Assembly (NCBI RefSeq): GCF_900094625.1
Contig: NZ_FMAJ01000017.1
Coordinates: forward strand, 42,861-106,860
Origin: Rhizobium aethiopicum
Lineage (GTDB): Bacteria > Pseudomonadota > Alphaproteobacteria > Rhizobiales > Rhizobiaceae
Direction of reading: 5' to 3'
DNA: 64,000 nt
The notes under the pieces are model-generated. The model was not told the DNA's origin. It saw nothing but the letters and a program-made list of their open reading frames with translations, and made no database searches. The position numbers and the translations under genes were made by a program. Within the stretch, counting starts at the first letter, position 1. Each line of letters opens with the position of its first letter. Positions 41,760 through 50,791 of this stretch are shown here, piece after piece.

Positions 41760-42494
41760 ATGCGGGCATTTTGGATTTCTCTGGACAGGCGCTGGCGCCG
41801 GACTGATGCGACGATGCCGCCTTTGCGCTGGCAGGCCTGTCTCTTCATCACCATCAACGCCGTGCTCCTTTCGATGCTGCTCTTCGACGCGCCGATCGGC
41901 GCCAGCGTGCCTCCCACGTCGGTGAAGCAGCTGGGCGAGTTCCTGACTGGTTTCGGCGATTCCGCCTGGCTGATCTGCACCAGCATCCTGCTCTTCTTTC
42001 AGGGCAGGGCGGGCTACAAGCTCTTGAACACGGCGCGTGCCAAGGCACAGGCGCTTTATGTCAGCTGGATCGGCGCCTATCTCTTCACCACGGTGGTCTG
42101 CTCCGGGCTCCTCGCCAATCTCCTGAAACGGGCGATTGGAAGGGCGCGTCCCGATCACTTCCACGATTACGGTATCTTTTCTTTCACGCCTTTTTCGGGC
42201 CGTGCGGCCTTCGAAAGTTTTCCCTCCGGCCATTCCACCACGGTCGGCGCCTTCTTCGCCGCCTTCGCGCTTCTGTTTCCGCGCTACCGCGTTGCCTTTA
42301 TCGCCTGTGCCATCTGGTTCGGCATGACACGGGTCATGGTCGGCGCCCATTATCCGAGCGACGTCATCGCCGGTCTTGCCTTCGGCGGCTGGTTCTCGCT
42401 GCTGACCGCGATCGTCTATGCCCGCTGCGGTCTGCTCTTCAAACTGGCGCCGGACGGCTGGCCGCTCGCCAAGCGCCTGTTCCGCACTGCATAA
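41760..42494 (+). CDS. PAP2-family membrane phosphatase
   Basis: The protein has 244 residues with five to six transmembrane segments. The three PAP2 motifs are present: KRAIGRARP, FPSGHSTT and RVMVGAHYPSDVIAG, with the catalytic His in the last two. Relatives dephosphorylate phosphatidic acid, PgpB substrates, undecaprenyl pyrophosphate or lipid A. The start could be ATG 41760 or 41814; 41760 is used here. Substrate is not predictable. Confidence 0.87.
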   Translation: MRAFWISLDRRWRRTDATMPPLRWQACLFITINAVLLSMLLFDAPIGASVPPTSVKQLGEFLTGFGDSAWLICTSILLFFQGRAGYKLLNTARAKAQALYVSWIGAYLFTTVVCSGLLANLLKRAIGRARPDHFHDYGIFSFTPFSGRAAFESFPSGHSTTVGAFFAAFALLFPRYRVAFIACAIWFGMTRVMVGAHYPSDVIAGLAFGGWFSLLTAIVYARCGLLFKLAPDGWPLAKRLFRTA

Positions 42495-42594
42495 TTCCTT
42501 AAATCAGAATCGATTTAAGGACAAAACTACGCAGCCATTTCACATGTTACAGCGTCCTTTGCGCCTCCAAAATGACGCGCGGCGCTGTAATACG

Positions 42595-42624
42595 AAAAAG
42601 CCCGACGCCTTGTGAGCGCCGGGC
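42595..42624 (-). terminator. Rho-independent terminator of the minus-strand MFS gene
   Basis: On the minus strand a 9-bp stem (42616-42624 with 42600-42608, one mismatch or G-U) is followed directly by TTTTT. It lies about 35 bases after the MFS stop codon. Confidence 0.75.
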
Positions 42625-42658
42625 CGTTTTCTCAAGCTTGTCAGACGCCAAGGCGTCA

Positions 42659-44545
42659 TCAATCCATTGCGTGGATGTCCCTGTTCTTCGTTTCCGGCAG
42701 GAAGATCAGGCCGATCACCAGCGTGATCGCCGCAAAGACGATCGGATACCAGAGACCGTAATAGATGTCGCCCGCGGCAGCGCTCATCGCGAAGGCCGTC
42801 GCCGGCAGCAGGCCGCCGAACCAGCCGTTGCCGATGTGATAGGGCAGCGACATACCGGTGTAGCGGATGCGGGTCGGGAAGAGTTCGACCAGAAGTGCTG
42901 CGATCGGGCCATAGACCATCGTCACGTAGAGGACGAGGACGAAGAGGATCGCAACCGTTCCGACCCAGTTGACGCGGGTAGGATCGGCAGTCATGGCGAA
43001 GGTGCCACCATTGGCGATGTTGTAGACTGCCATGTCGGTAACGCCATTGGCCTCGTCCGCCGTCAGCAGCTTGCCTTCGACCAGCTTGGCTGCCGGCATG
43101 GTTTCCTTCTCGCCCGCGCGTATCGTCTCGGCATTGAGCGCCAATTCAGGGTTGGCGGCGATGAAGGCATCGAGCTTGGAATCCGGCACTTTGGCGACCC
43201 CGCGCTTCAGCGGGTAGCCGGCATCGTGAAGCGCAATGTTGACGCCCTTCTCGAACGCAGCAGTCATGCCCTTCGCCTTGTCGCCGGCGGCAATGGCGTC
43301 GAAGCTCGTGACGGTCTGGTTGCCGACCTTCACCGTTGCCGGCTGCCCGGCCGGACCCGGCACGACGTCATATGGCACCGAGTTCTTCGTCAGGAACGCT
43401 GTCGCCACGTCGCAGGAGCTGGTGAACTTCGCCGTACCTGTCGGGTTGAACTGGAACCTGCAGTCCGCCGGGTCGGCCGTGACCGTCGCGCGGATCGAGG
43501 CCTGCGCTTCGGCAAGCGCCGGGTTCGCCGTCCAGGTCATCGCCTTGAACAGCGGATTGTAGGTCACCGCGGCGATGAGGAGACCAGCCATGATGATCGG
43601 CTTGCGGCCGATCTTGTCGGAGAGGGCACCGAAGATGACGAAGAACGGCGTCCCGAGCAAGAGCGCGATAGCGACCATGACGTTGGCCGAGAAAAGCTCG
43701 ACCTTGAGCACGTTCTGCAGGAAGAACAACGCATAGAACTGGCCGCCATACCAGACGACTGCCTGGCCCATGGTTGCGCCGAGAAGGGCGATGATCGCGA
43801 TCTTGGCGTTCTTCCATTGGCCGAAGGCTTCGGTCAGCGGCGCCTTGGAGCCCTTGCCCTCCGCCTTCATGCGCTGGAACGCAGGCGATTCGTTCATCTT
43901 CAGACGGATCCAGACGGAAATGCCGAGCAGGACGACCGAGACCAGGAACGGAATGCGCCAGCCCCAGGCGGCGAATTGAACCGGACCCATCAGCGACTGG
44001 ACCAGGATGATGACGATCAGCGAAAGGAACAGGCCGAGCGTCGCCGTCGTCTGGATCCATGATGTGAAATAGCCGCGACGCCCATTCGGCGCATGTTCGG
44101 CGACATAGGTGGCCGCGCCGCCATATTCACCGCCGAGCGCCAGGCCCTGGAGCAGGCGAAGACCGATCAGGATGATCGGCGCTGCGATGCCGATGGTGGC
44201 CGCACCCGGCAGGATACCGACGAGGAAGGTCGAGAAACCCATGATCAGGATCGTCACCAGGAAGGTGTATTTGCGTCCGACGAGATCGCCGAGACGGCCG
44301 AAAACCAGCGCGCCGAAGGGACGCACCAGGAAGCCGGCAGCAAAGGCGAGCAACGTGAAAATGTTGCGTGTTGCTTCAGGATATTGGGTGAAGTAGGTCG
44401 CGCCGATATAGGTCGCGAGCGAACCATAAAGATAGAAATCGTACCATTCGAAAACGGTGCCGAGCGAAGAAGCGAAGATGACCTTCTTCTCCTCGCCCGT
44501 CATCGGACCGGCCTTCGCGCCGTCGATGCTTGCGACATTTGCCAT
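42659..44545 (-). CDS. MFS transporter (MHS family) with a large periplasmic insert
   Basis: The protein has 628 residues, about 190 more than typical metabolite:H+ symporters. The N-terminal half is canonical (SSLGTVFEWYDFYLYG, GRLGDLVGRKYTFL, LQGLALGGEYGGAATYVAEHAP). After the ninth transmembrane segment (IIMAGLLIAAVTYNPLF) about 185 hydrophilic residues are inserted (roughly 338-524), before the tenth helix and LVELFPTRIRYTG. By topology this loop is periplasmic, and it contains two cysteines 17 residues apart. ATG 44545 has GGAGG upstream. The substrate (organic acid or osmolyte) is unknown. Confidence 0.88.
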   Translation of the reverse strand: MANVASIDGAKAGPMTGEEKKVIFASSLGTVFEWYDFYLYGSLATYIGATYFTQYPEATRNIFTLLAFAAGFLVRPFGALVFGRLGDLVGRKYTFLVTILIMGFSTFLVGILPGAATIGIAAPIILIGLRLLQGLALGGEYGGAATYVAEHAPNGRRGYFTSWIQTTATLGLFLSLIVIILVQSLMGPVQFAAWGWRIPFLVSVVLLGISVWIRLKMNESPAFQRMKAEGKGSKAPLTEAFGQWKNAKIAIIALLGATMGQAVVWYGGQFYALFFLQNVLKVELFSANVMVAIALLLGTPFFVIFGALSDKIGRKPIIMAGLLIAAVTYNPLFKAMTWTANPALAEAQASIRATVTADPADCRFQFNPTGTAKFTSSCDVATAFLTKNSVPYDVVPGPAGQPATVKVGNQTVTSFDAIAAGDKAKGMTAAFEKGVNIALHDAGYPLKRGVAKVPDSKLDAFIAANPELALNAETIRAGEKETMPAAKLVEGKLLTADEANGVTDMAVYNIANGGTFAMTADPTRVNWVGTVAILFVLVLYVTMVYGPIAALLVELFPTRIRYTGMSLPYHIGNGWFGGLLPATAFAMSAAAGDIYYGLWYPIVFAAITLVIGLIFLPETKNRDIHAMD

Positions 44546-44895
44546 TGTCTGTCCTCCACAGAGTGATGAGCAACGCACGCGGCCCGCTTTCCTCAAAGCA
44601 TACCCCTGGCCGCGACACGCCTGACGAGAGTGTGCCAGAAAAGACAGGCCGCAAAGAGAGAGGCTTTGGGATTATGACTTTAGTCTAATGGCCGGCACAT
44701 TTCGTGGACGCGTCTGGCCGTTGTTCGGCTCCTGACCGCAACGTGATTTCGGAGGCGGGAGAATTTCAACCACATAGCGAAGAAAAGGCCTGTTACGTAT
44801 CAGGCGGCCGTCCCTTTCGCCTACTGCCTGCGCGCGCAAAAACCTTGACTCCTGTGGAAAACCTTCTAAGAGCAACAGCGGAAAAGGAAATCTCC

Positions 44896-45015
44896 ATGGT
44901 TCGCGATGAACACGCCATTGCCGAATGCAATGACCGGGCACGAGTTGCCGGGGTGGATATTGCCGTTCCGGTTTCTGCCAAAACCAAGGCCAAAACGACG
45001 ACGAAAACCGTCTGA
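44896..45015 (+). CDS. Possible 39-residue small protein
   Basis: A short frame starts at ATG 44896 with AAAAGGAAA 5-10 bases upstream. It encodes a mixed-charge N-terminus (MVRDEHAIAECNDRARVAG) and a lysine/threonine-rich tail (AKTKAKTTTKTV). It sits in the otherwise gene-free 580 bases between the MFS gene and asd. There is no family recognition, and the frame upstream of 44896 looks random. It could be spurious. The rest of this gap shows no clear RNA gene or repeat. Confidence 0.35.
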   Translation: MVRDEHAIAECNDRARVAGVDIAVPVSAKTKAKTTTKTV

Positions 45016-45125
45016 CGTCTCTGGCCTGCCGCTCTCTCCCCGGCTCGGCTGGGGACAGGAAGACGCGATTTTTCGCGCCTTTCCCCTCACCGGACAGAGG
45101 AGAGAAGAGAAAGAGAGCTTGAGAA

Positions 45126-46160
45126 ATGGGTTTCAAAGTAGCAGTTGCGGGAGCGACCGGAAATGTCGGCCGGGAGATGCTCAACATCCTCTCCGAACGC
45201 GGCTTCCCCGCCGATGAGGTCGTGGCGCTCGCCTCGGCGCGTTCGCAGGGCACCGAAGTCTCCTATGGGGACCGGACGCTGAAGGTCTCCAATCTGGAGA
45301 ATTACGATTTCTCCGATACCGATATCTGCCTGATGTCGGCGGGCGGCGAGGTCTCCAAGAAGTTTTCGCCGAAGATCGGCCAGCAGGGCTGCGTCGTCAT
45401 CGACAATTCGTCGGCCTGGCGCTACGACGCCGACGTGCCGCTGATCGTGCCGGAAGTCAACCCGGACGCCGTCACGCAGTTCACCAAGCGCAACATCATC
45501 GCCAATCCGAATTGCTCGACCGCGCAGCTGGTGGTGGCGCTGAAGCCGCTGCACGACTTCGCCAAGATCAAACGCGTCGTCGTCTCCACCTATCAGTCGG
45601 TCTCCGGCGCCGGCAAGGATGGCATGGACGAACTCTTCAACCAGACGCGCGCCGTCTTCGTTGCCGACCCGATCGAGAACAAGAAGTTCACCAAGCGCAT
45701 CGCCTTCAACGTCATTCCGCACATCGACAGCTTCATGGAAGATGGCTACACCAAGGAAGAATGGAAGGTGTTGGCCGAGACGAAGAAGATGCTCGACCCG
45801 AAGATCAAGGTGACCTGCACGGCGGTGCGTGTGCCGGTCTTCATCGGTCACTCGGAATCGGTCAACATCGAGTTCGAAAACGAGATCACTGCCGACCAGG
45901 CCCGCGACATCCTGCGCGACGCACCCGGCTGCCTCGTCATCGACAAGCGCGAGAACGGCGGCTACATCACGCCCTATGAGTCCGCCGGCGAAGATGCGAC
46001 CTACATCTCGCGCATCCGCGAGGACGCGACTGTTGAAAACGGCCTCAATATGTGGGTGGTTTCCGACAACCTGCGCAAGGGTGCAGCGCTGAACGCCATC
46101 CAGATCGCCGAACTGCTCGTCAATCGCGGCCTGGTCAAGCCCCGCAGGCAGGCAGCCTGA
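45126..46160 (+). CDS. asd: Aspartate-semialdehyde dehydrogenase
   Basis: The product is a 344-residue NADPH-dependent enzyme reducing aspartyl phosphate, the branch point to lysine, diaminopimelate, threonine and methionine. The start is KVAVAGATGNVGREML (nucleotide binding). The catalytic cysteine is in NPNCSTAQLV, and the motif YQSVSGAGKDGMDEL follows. The gene stands alone and has a terminator at 46186. Confidence 0.96.
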   Translation: MGFKVAVAGATGNVGREMLNILSERGFPADEVVALASARSQGTEVSYGDRTLKVSNLENYDFSDTDICLMSAGGEVSKKFSPKIGQQGCVVIDNSSAWRYDADVPLIVPEVNPDAVTQFTKRNIIANPNCSTAQLVVALKPLHDFAKIKRVVVSTYQSVSGAGKDGMDELFNQTRAVFVADPIENKKFTKRIAFNVIPHIDSFMEDGYTKEEWKVLAETKKMLDPKIKVTCTAVRVPVFIGHSESVNIEFENEITADQARDILRDAPGCLVIDKRENGGYITPYESAGEDATYISRIREDATVENGLNMWVVSDNLRKGAALNAIQIAELLVNRGLVKPRRQAA

Positions 46161-46185
46161 TACCATTTGTAAACCATAAGACGTT

Positions 46186-46213
46186 AAGCCCTGCTCCGTG
46201 AGCGGGGCTTTTT
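46186..46213 (+). terminator. Rho-independent terminator after asd
   Basis: An 11-bp stem AAGCCCTGCTC / GAGCGGGGCTT with one G-U pair is followed by TTTTT-type tail. Confidence 0.85.
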
Positions 46214-46325
46214 CCGGGGCAAACACAGTTGTATAAGCGATCGCTAAAGATCGTGACAAAATCGCGAGTGGCTGGCATTCTCTTGCCCGCCTAAAAACTA
46301 TGCAGATCGAGAGCGGGGTTTCTCA

Positions 46326-47150
46326 ATGCGCATGACAAAGTTGTTTCTGGCGGCCGCTGCGGCAATGGGCGTCCTCCATGCGGTACCGGCCTTCGCGCAG
46401 GGGCCGCAATGTGGCAATACCAGCGCGGGCTTCGACGCCTGGGTCGCCGATTTCAAACAGACGGCAGCGGCCAATGGCGTCAGCCAATCGGTGCTTAGCC
46501 GCGCCTTCGCCAACGTCAACTACAACAGACCGACGATCGCCGCCGACCGCGGCCAGAAAAGTTTCAAGCTCTCCTTCGATGCCTTCATGCAGAAGCGCGG
46601 CGGTGCGGCCATCATTTCCCGCGGCCGTTCGATGAGGGCGGCCAACCAGGCCCTCTTTGCTTCGCTGGAGCGCCGCTTCGGCGTTCCCGCCGGCCCGCTG
46701 ATCGCGATCTGGGGCATGGAAACCGGTTTTGGCAGCTATATGGGCAATCAGCACACGCTATCGGCTGTGTCGACCCTTGCCTATGACTGCCGTCGTTCGG
46801 AATATTTCACCGACCAGCTTTATGCTGCGCTGCAGCTGGTCTCCGAGGGTTATCTGAGCCCGCAGGCCAAGGGCGCCGCCCATGGTGAGATCGGCCAGAC
46901 GCAGTTTCTGCCGCGCAATGTCGTGCGCTTCGGCGCCGACGGCGACGGCGACGGCCGGGTCGACATGGTCGGCTCCCGCGCCGATGCGCTGGCCTCGACC
47001 GCAAATTTCCTCAAGGGCCACGGCTGGCGTGCGGGCGCCGGCTATCAGCCGGGAGAGCCGAATTTCGCTGCCATCCAAGGCTGGAATGCCGCCAGCGTCT
47101 ACCAGCAGGCGATCGCCTATATCGGCCAGCAGATCGACGGCGGCAGATAA
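46326..47150 (+). CDS. Lytic murein transglycosylase, MltB family
   Basis: The protein has 274 residues with a signal peptide (LFLAAAAAMGVLHAVPAFAQ). The SLT_2 domain carries the catalytic glutamate in IWGMETGFGSYMGN, the motif GEIGQTQFLPRNVVRFG, and an EF-hand-like loop DGDGDGRVDM as in MltB. It cleaves the glycan strand of peptidoglycan with formation of 1,6-anhydro-MurNAc. No lipobox cysteine is evident, so it is probably a soluble periplasmic form. Confidence 0.92.
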   Translation: MRMTKLFLAAAAAMGVLHAVPAFAQGPQCGNTSAGFDAWVADFKQTAAANGVSQSVLSRAFANVNYNRPTIAADRGQKSFKLSFDAFMQKRGGAAIISRGRSMRAANQALFASLERRFGVPAGPLIAIWGMETGFGSYMGNQHTLSAVSTLAYDCRRSEYFTDQLYAALQLVSEGYLSPQAKGAAHGEIGQTQFLPRNVVRFGADGDGDGRVDMVGSRADALASTANFLKGHGWRAGAGYQPGEPNFAAIQGWNAASVYQQAIAYIGQQIDGGR

Positions 47151-47176
47151 GGCTATATTGAAAAATGATATTCGGA

Positions 47177-47203
47177 AACGCCGCTGCGATATGCGGCGTT
47201 TTT
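47177..47203. terminator. Hairpin between convergent transglycosylase and GGDEF genes
   Basis: An 8-bp stem AACGCCGC / GCGGCGTT with an 8-base loop is followed by TTTC on the plus strand. It works best for the transglycosylase gene. Confidence 0.75.
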
Positions 47204-48828
47204 CATATGCGGGCATCAAAACCGCCGCCCGAAGCTGCCGTCTTGCGTCGCTCCTCCTGTGGCATGGCCGCTGGCACAACCGGCCCCGAAACGACGCAAT
47301 TGCGACCGGAGGCCTTGGCGGCGTAAAGCGCCAGATCGGCGCGCTTGACCAGATCCTCGAAGTTCCGGTTGGCGGCGTCGTTTGCCCGGCCGGCGCATCC
47401 GAAGCTCGCCGTCACCTTGATTTGATCGCCGCTCGGCAACGGGATTTCCGCCCTTTCGATCGCCAGGCGCGCGCGCTCGGCGACGATTGCCGCTTCATCG
47501 GGGGTCGAGTCCGGCAGAAGCGCCAGGAATTCTTCGCCACCGTGGCGTACCAGCAGATCGAAGGGACGAAAATTCTGGCGTGCGATGTCCGCAACGTGAC
47601 GAAGCACGGCATCGCCGGCGTCATGGCCGTGAACATCGTTGATTTTCTTGAAATGATCGAGATCGAAGAGCACGACGGAAATCCATCGCGATCCGTGCGC
47701 GGCCTGCGTGAGAAGCGCCGAGGCGGCGACTTCGAAGCCGCGCCTGTTGTAAAGCCCGGTCAGAAGGTCGGTTTGGGCGGCGTTGCGCAACTCGCCCACT
47801 AGCGTCTCACGATCGCGCGTCAGCCGGGCAACGAGGCGCAGACCCCTTGCCGCCAGCAGCATCACCAAGGTGGCTAGAATGAGCAGGCCGGCGCAGAGCG
47901 CCAAGATCAGCGTCAGGTGAACCTGCGCACGCGCCGAAAGACTTTCGCCGGTCTCGTGGATATCATTGGCGGCTTCGACGATCTTGTGCTGGAGGAAGGC
48001 CATCCGCTCGTTCTGCGCCACCGCCCAGATATCTCGCGCCTCGGGCGTAGGCCGCGATCCGGCAAGGATGGAATCGGTAATCGCATTCGCCTTCACCTGG
48101 TTGCTACGGCCGAGATAGGCAGTGATGTCGCGTACCGTTGAGTCTGAGGAATGGAAGACCATATGGTCCATCCCATCGCCGAGCATGACCTTGCCCTGCA
48201 CGAACATCTCCACCGGAAACCTGGCGGCGAAGCCATTGTCAAGATAACGGGTACCGACGACGGTGATCAGCCTTTCACCGTAATAGGTCAGCAGGATGCC
48301 CATCAGCTGGTTGGATTTCTGCAGCAGTACCGGGTCACTGATCAGCGGCGAAAGCGCATCGACGACAGCAAGCTGCTTCTGGGCCGCATACCAGTAGATA
48401 TACCCTGGATCGCTGTTGATATAACGGCCTTGGTCGACTGCGCTTCGCGCAGCCACAATACGGCTGTAGGCAAGGTTGAGAGCCGACAATTCGTCGACAA
48501 GCCCCTCGTCCAGCAGATCGCGAGAGGGGAGGCTGGCATAGAAAGCGCGGCGTTCGTGATCGAGCATCGCCCGGCTTCGTTGCATCGCGGCGGCGGCCGG
48601 GCCGCTGGGCTGGGCGATGTATCGACGCGTGGCGCCGATTTCAGCCAGGATCTCCGTGGCGGCGATGGACCCGGCGCGGGCAAGCACATCGGCAAACTGC
48701 CGATCCTTCTCAAGATCCCTGTATTCCTTGAGCGAAGACCGCAGCAGGATGACGCCTTCAATGACCATGAAGACGAAAGGCAGCATGATAGCGGCCAGGA
48801 TAACCTTTTTGATGGTCTCGAACTTCAT
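47203..48828 (-). CDS. Membrane-bound diguanylate cyclase (GGDEF)
   Basis: The protein has 541 residues. An N-terminal membrane helix, a long mostly helical periplasmic region (about 40-290) and a second helix (LILALCAGLLILATLVMLLAA) precede the GGDEF domain. The active-site motif is GGEEF (430-434). The inhibitory I-site RxxD is intact as RPFD (421-424), five residues before it. It should make c-di-GMP under product inhibition in response to an unknown periplasmic signal. ATG 48828 is used; TTG 48834 is possible. No EAL domain is present. Confidence 0.9.
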   Translation of the reverse strand: MKFETIKKVILAAIMLPFVFMVIEGVILLRSSLKEYRDLEKDRQFADVLARAGSIAATEILAEIGATRRYIAQPSGPAAAAMQRSRAMLDHERRAFYASLPSRDLLDEGLVDELSALNLAYSRIVAARSAVDQGRYINSDPGYIYWYAAQKQLAVVDALSPLISDPVLLQKSNQLMGILLTYYGERLITVVGTRYLDNGFAARFPVEMFVQGKVMLGDGMDHMVFHSSDSTVRDITAYLGRSNQVKANAITDSILAGSRPTPEARDIWAVAQNERMAFLQHKIVEAANDIHETGESLSARAQVHLTLILALCAGLLILATLVMLLAARGLRLVARLTRDRETLVGELRNAAQTDLLTGLYNRRGFEVAASALLTQAAHGSRWISVVLFDLDHFKKINDVHGHDAGDAVLRHVADIARQNFRPFDLLVRHGGEEFLALLPDSTPDEAAIVAERARLAIERAEIPLPSGDQIKVTASFGCAGRANDAANRNFEDLVKRADLALYAAKASGRNCVVSGPVVPAAMPQEERRKTAASGGGFDARI

Positions 48829-48923
48829 CGCCAATCGCCACGGTGATCAAACGTCGGTCGTGTGCGACCAATTCCGGAGAAGCTTAGCAGCAATCGTTAA
48901 AAAACTGATAAACCCGCCTATCC

Positions 48924-49565
48924 CTAGATTTCCGGGCGAATGAAGTCACGGGTATCGGCGTCCATCACCCAGAGTTCACCCGTCGAAATGTCGAACCAGG
49001 CGCCATGAAGATGAAGATTTCCCGCTTCTTCGAGCGCCCTGATATTCGGAAAGCTTCTGAGATTGTCGATGGAGTTGCGGATGGAGACACGCTCGAGCGC
49101 AGTTTGCCGCTCGGCCGCGGTCATCACGTCATTGCTCTGGATCTGCTCGGCTGCCGGTTTGACCAGCGACATCCATCGGCCAATGAAATCGCCGGGCGAC
49201 AACGGCTCGGCATTTGGATCAAGTGCCGCACGAATCCCTCCGCAGCGGCCATGGCCCATCACGACGATGTCTGAAACCTTCAGTGCCTGCACGGCAAATT
49301 CAAGAGCAGCCGATGTCGAATGGAAATTGCCGTCCGGCTCATAGGGCGGCACCATATTGGCGACATTGCGGACGACAAAAAGCTCGCCTGGGCCGGCATC
49401 GAAGATTAGCTCGGGAGCCGCACGCGAGTCCGAACAGGCGATAACAAGCGTGCTCGGACTCTGACCGTTTTCAGCAAGCTGCCGATACCTGTCGCGGGCG
49501 TCGGCATAACGCCCGTTCATAAAGTTGCGATAACCGTTTAGAAGAGTGTTTGGAAAACGCTGCAT
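48924..49565 (-). CDS. Beta-class carbonic anhydrase
   Basis: The product is a 213-residue zinc enzyme interconverting CO2 and bicarbonate. The zinc ligands Cys44 (ACSDSR, with Asp46/Arg48 dyad), His105 and Cys108 (GHGRCGG) are all present. It has the plant-type/bacterial beta-CA core without a signal peptide, so it is cytoplasmic. It lies next to a pyridoxal kinase in the same orientation but separated by 71 bases. Confidence 0.93.
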   Translation of the reverse strand: MQRFPNTLLNGYRNFMNGRYADARDRYRQLAENGQSPSTLVIACSDSRAAPELIFDAGPGELFVVRNVANMVPPYEPDGNFHSTSAALEFAVQALKVSDIVVMGHGRCGGIRAALDPNAEPLSPGDFIGRWMSLVKPAAEQIQSNDVMTAAERQTALERVSIRNSIDNLRSFPNIRALEEAGNLHLHGAWFDISTGELWVMDADTRDFIRPEI

Positions 49566-49636
49566 GCCTCTGGATTAGCGCGCGCCGAGGACAAGATCAA
49601 CTGCTGCACCGCAAAATGAGCGCATTGGCAAATGCG

Positions 49637-50512
49637 TCAATTTTTCCGCCGTTGGGCGGGGTGCACCAGCCGGCGCATCTGCACCATGGCCATCGGCGTC
49701 GAAAGACTGGAGGCATCGCTTGCCAGCATCAACTCATTGCTGCCGCGCTTGACCGCACGTGCAAGCACTTCGAACACGCTGGCGGTGGCAAGCTGCAATG
49801 CCTTTTCATCCTCTAGGCCGGACAGCAGGCGCGACAGGAAAACGGCGGAAAGCAGGTCGCCGAGGCCATTCGGCGGGTTCTCGACGACGCGGTGCTCGGC
49901 AAGGAGCGCGTGTCGGCCGGAAAGGTAGAGATTGCCGGTGCCGCCCGCCATCATCGGTACCGCCGAGGTGACGAGCATGCGCGACGGCCCGAGCGCCAGC
50001 GCCGCCTCCATGATGGCGCTGTTGTCGTCGAGCGCGGCCCCTGACAGCCAGGCGAGCTCGTACCGGTTCGGCGTTGCCAGCGAGGCCAGCGGGATGAGAT
50101 GGTCGCGAATGGCCTCCGCCGTCGCTTCCGGCACGTAGAGGCCGCCGAGGTCGCCCATGACCGGGTCGCAGACATAAAGCAGTTCGGGATTGTTCTGCCG
50201 GAGCGCAGCGACCAGCCGGGCGACGGAGCGCGCCTGGGCGGCATTGCCGAAATAGCCCGAAAGCACCGCCCTGACTTCGCCAATCCAGGGCGCACGGATC
50301 AGATCGTCGATCGCCGCGTCGAAATCCGCTTCGGCGAATGTCAGCCGTGTCGAGCGGCCATGGCCGGGATGCCAGGGCAGAATCACGGTCGGCAGCGCCC
50401 AGACCGGATGGCCGAGCGTCTCCAGCGCAAACACCGCCGCCCGGTTGCCGACCGAGCCGCGCACGACATGGCTGGAAATGACGATGACTGCGCCCGCTGC
50501 ATTTTCCGACAT
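49637..50512 (-). CDS. pdxY: Pyridoxal kinase
   Basis: The product is a 291-residue ribokinase-like enzyme that phosphorylates pyridoxal in vitamin B6 salvage. Features are ISSHVVRGSVGNRAAVFALETLG at the N-terminus, VCDPVMGDLGGLYVPE, TPNRYELAWLSG and the catalytic PNGLGDLLSAVFLSR (GxGD). Its length matches PdxY. It is divergent from gdhB, with about 280 bases of AT-richer intergenic DNA that probably holds both promoters. Confidence 0.91.
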   Translation of the reverse strand: MSENAAGAVIVISSHVVRGSVGNRAAVFALETLGHPVWALPTVILPWHPGHGRSTRLTFAEADFDAAIDDLIRAPWIGEVRAVLSGYFGNAAQARSVARLVAALRQNNPELLYVCDPVMGDLGGLYVPEATAEAIRDHLIPLASLATPNRYELAWLSGAALDDNSAIMEAALALGPSRMLVTSAVPMMAGGTGNLYLSGRHALLAEHRVVENPPNGLGDLLSAVFLSRLLSGLEDEKALQLATASVFEVLARAVKRGSNELMLASDASSLSTPMAMVQMRRLVHPAQRRKN

Positions 50513-50791
50513 GATACCGAGGTCCGAATGATGATGGCGTTTGATGATCTTTTTGACGCCGTGCTGTCAACCATTCTTCACCTGAGCATGGAAATGTGCC
50601 GCCAAAGCAAAGCTGCAAGGAGAGGCCTTGCTGGCGCGATTTGGCCTTGAAAGCGGAAAATTCTCTAACAATTTCCCATTTCTACCGTCAAAAAAGCACC
50701 AAAACAGTTCCTGGGGCCTCTATTTTAGAGATTTTTTCGAGAAGTCTTCTGCTAGCTTGCGAAAAATCAGTTCATTGCGGGGAGGCGATTC

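Noticed and set aside
42572..44062. Open frame of 496 codons on the plus strand
   Set aside because: It is antisense to the MFS carrier; the product is an R/D/H-rich string without domains.
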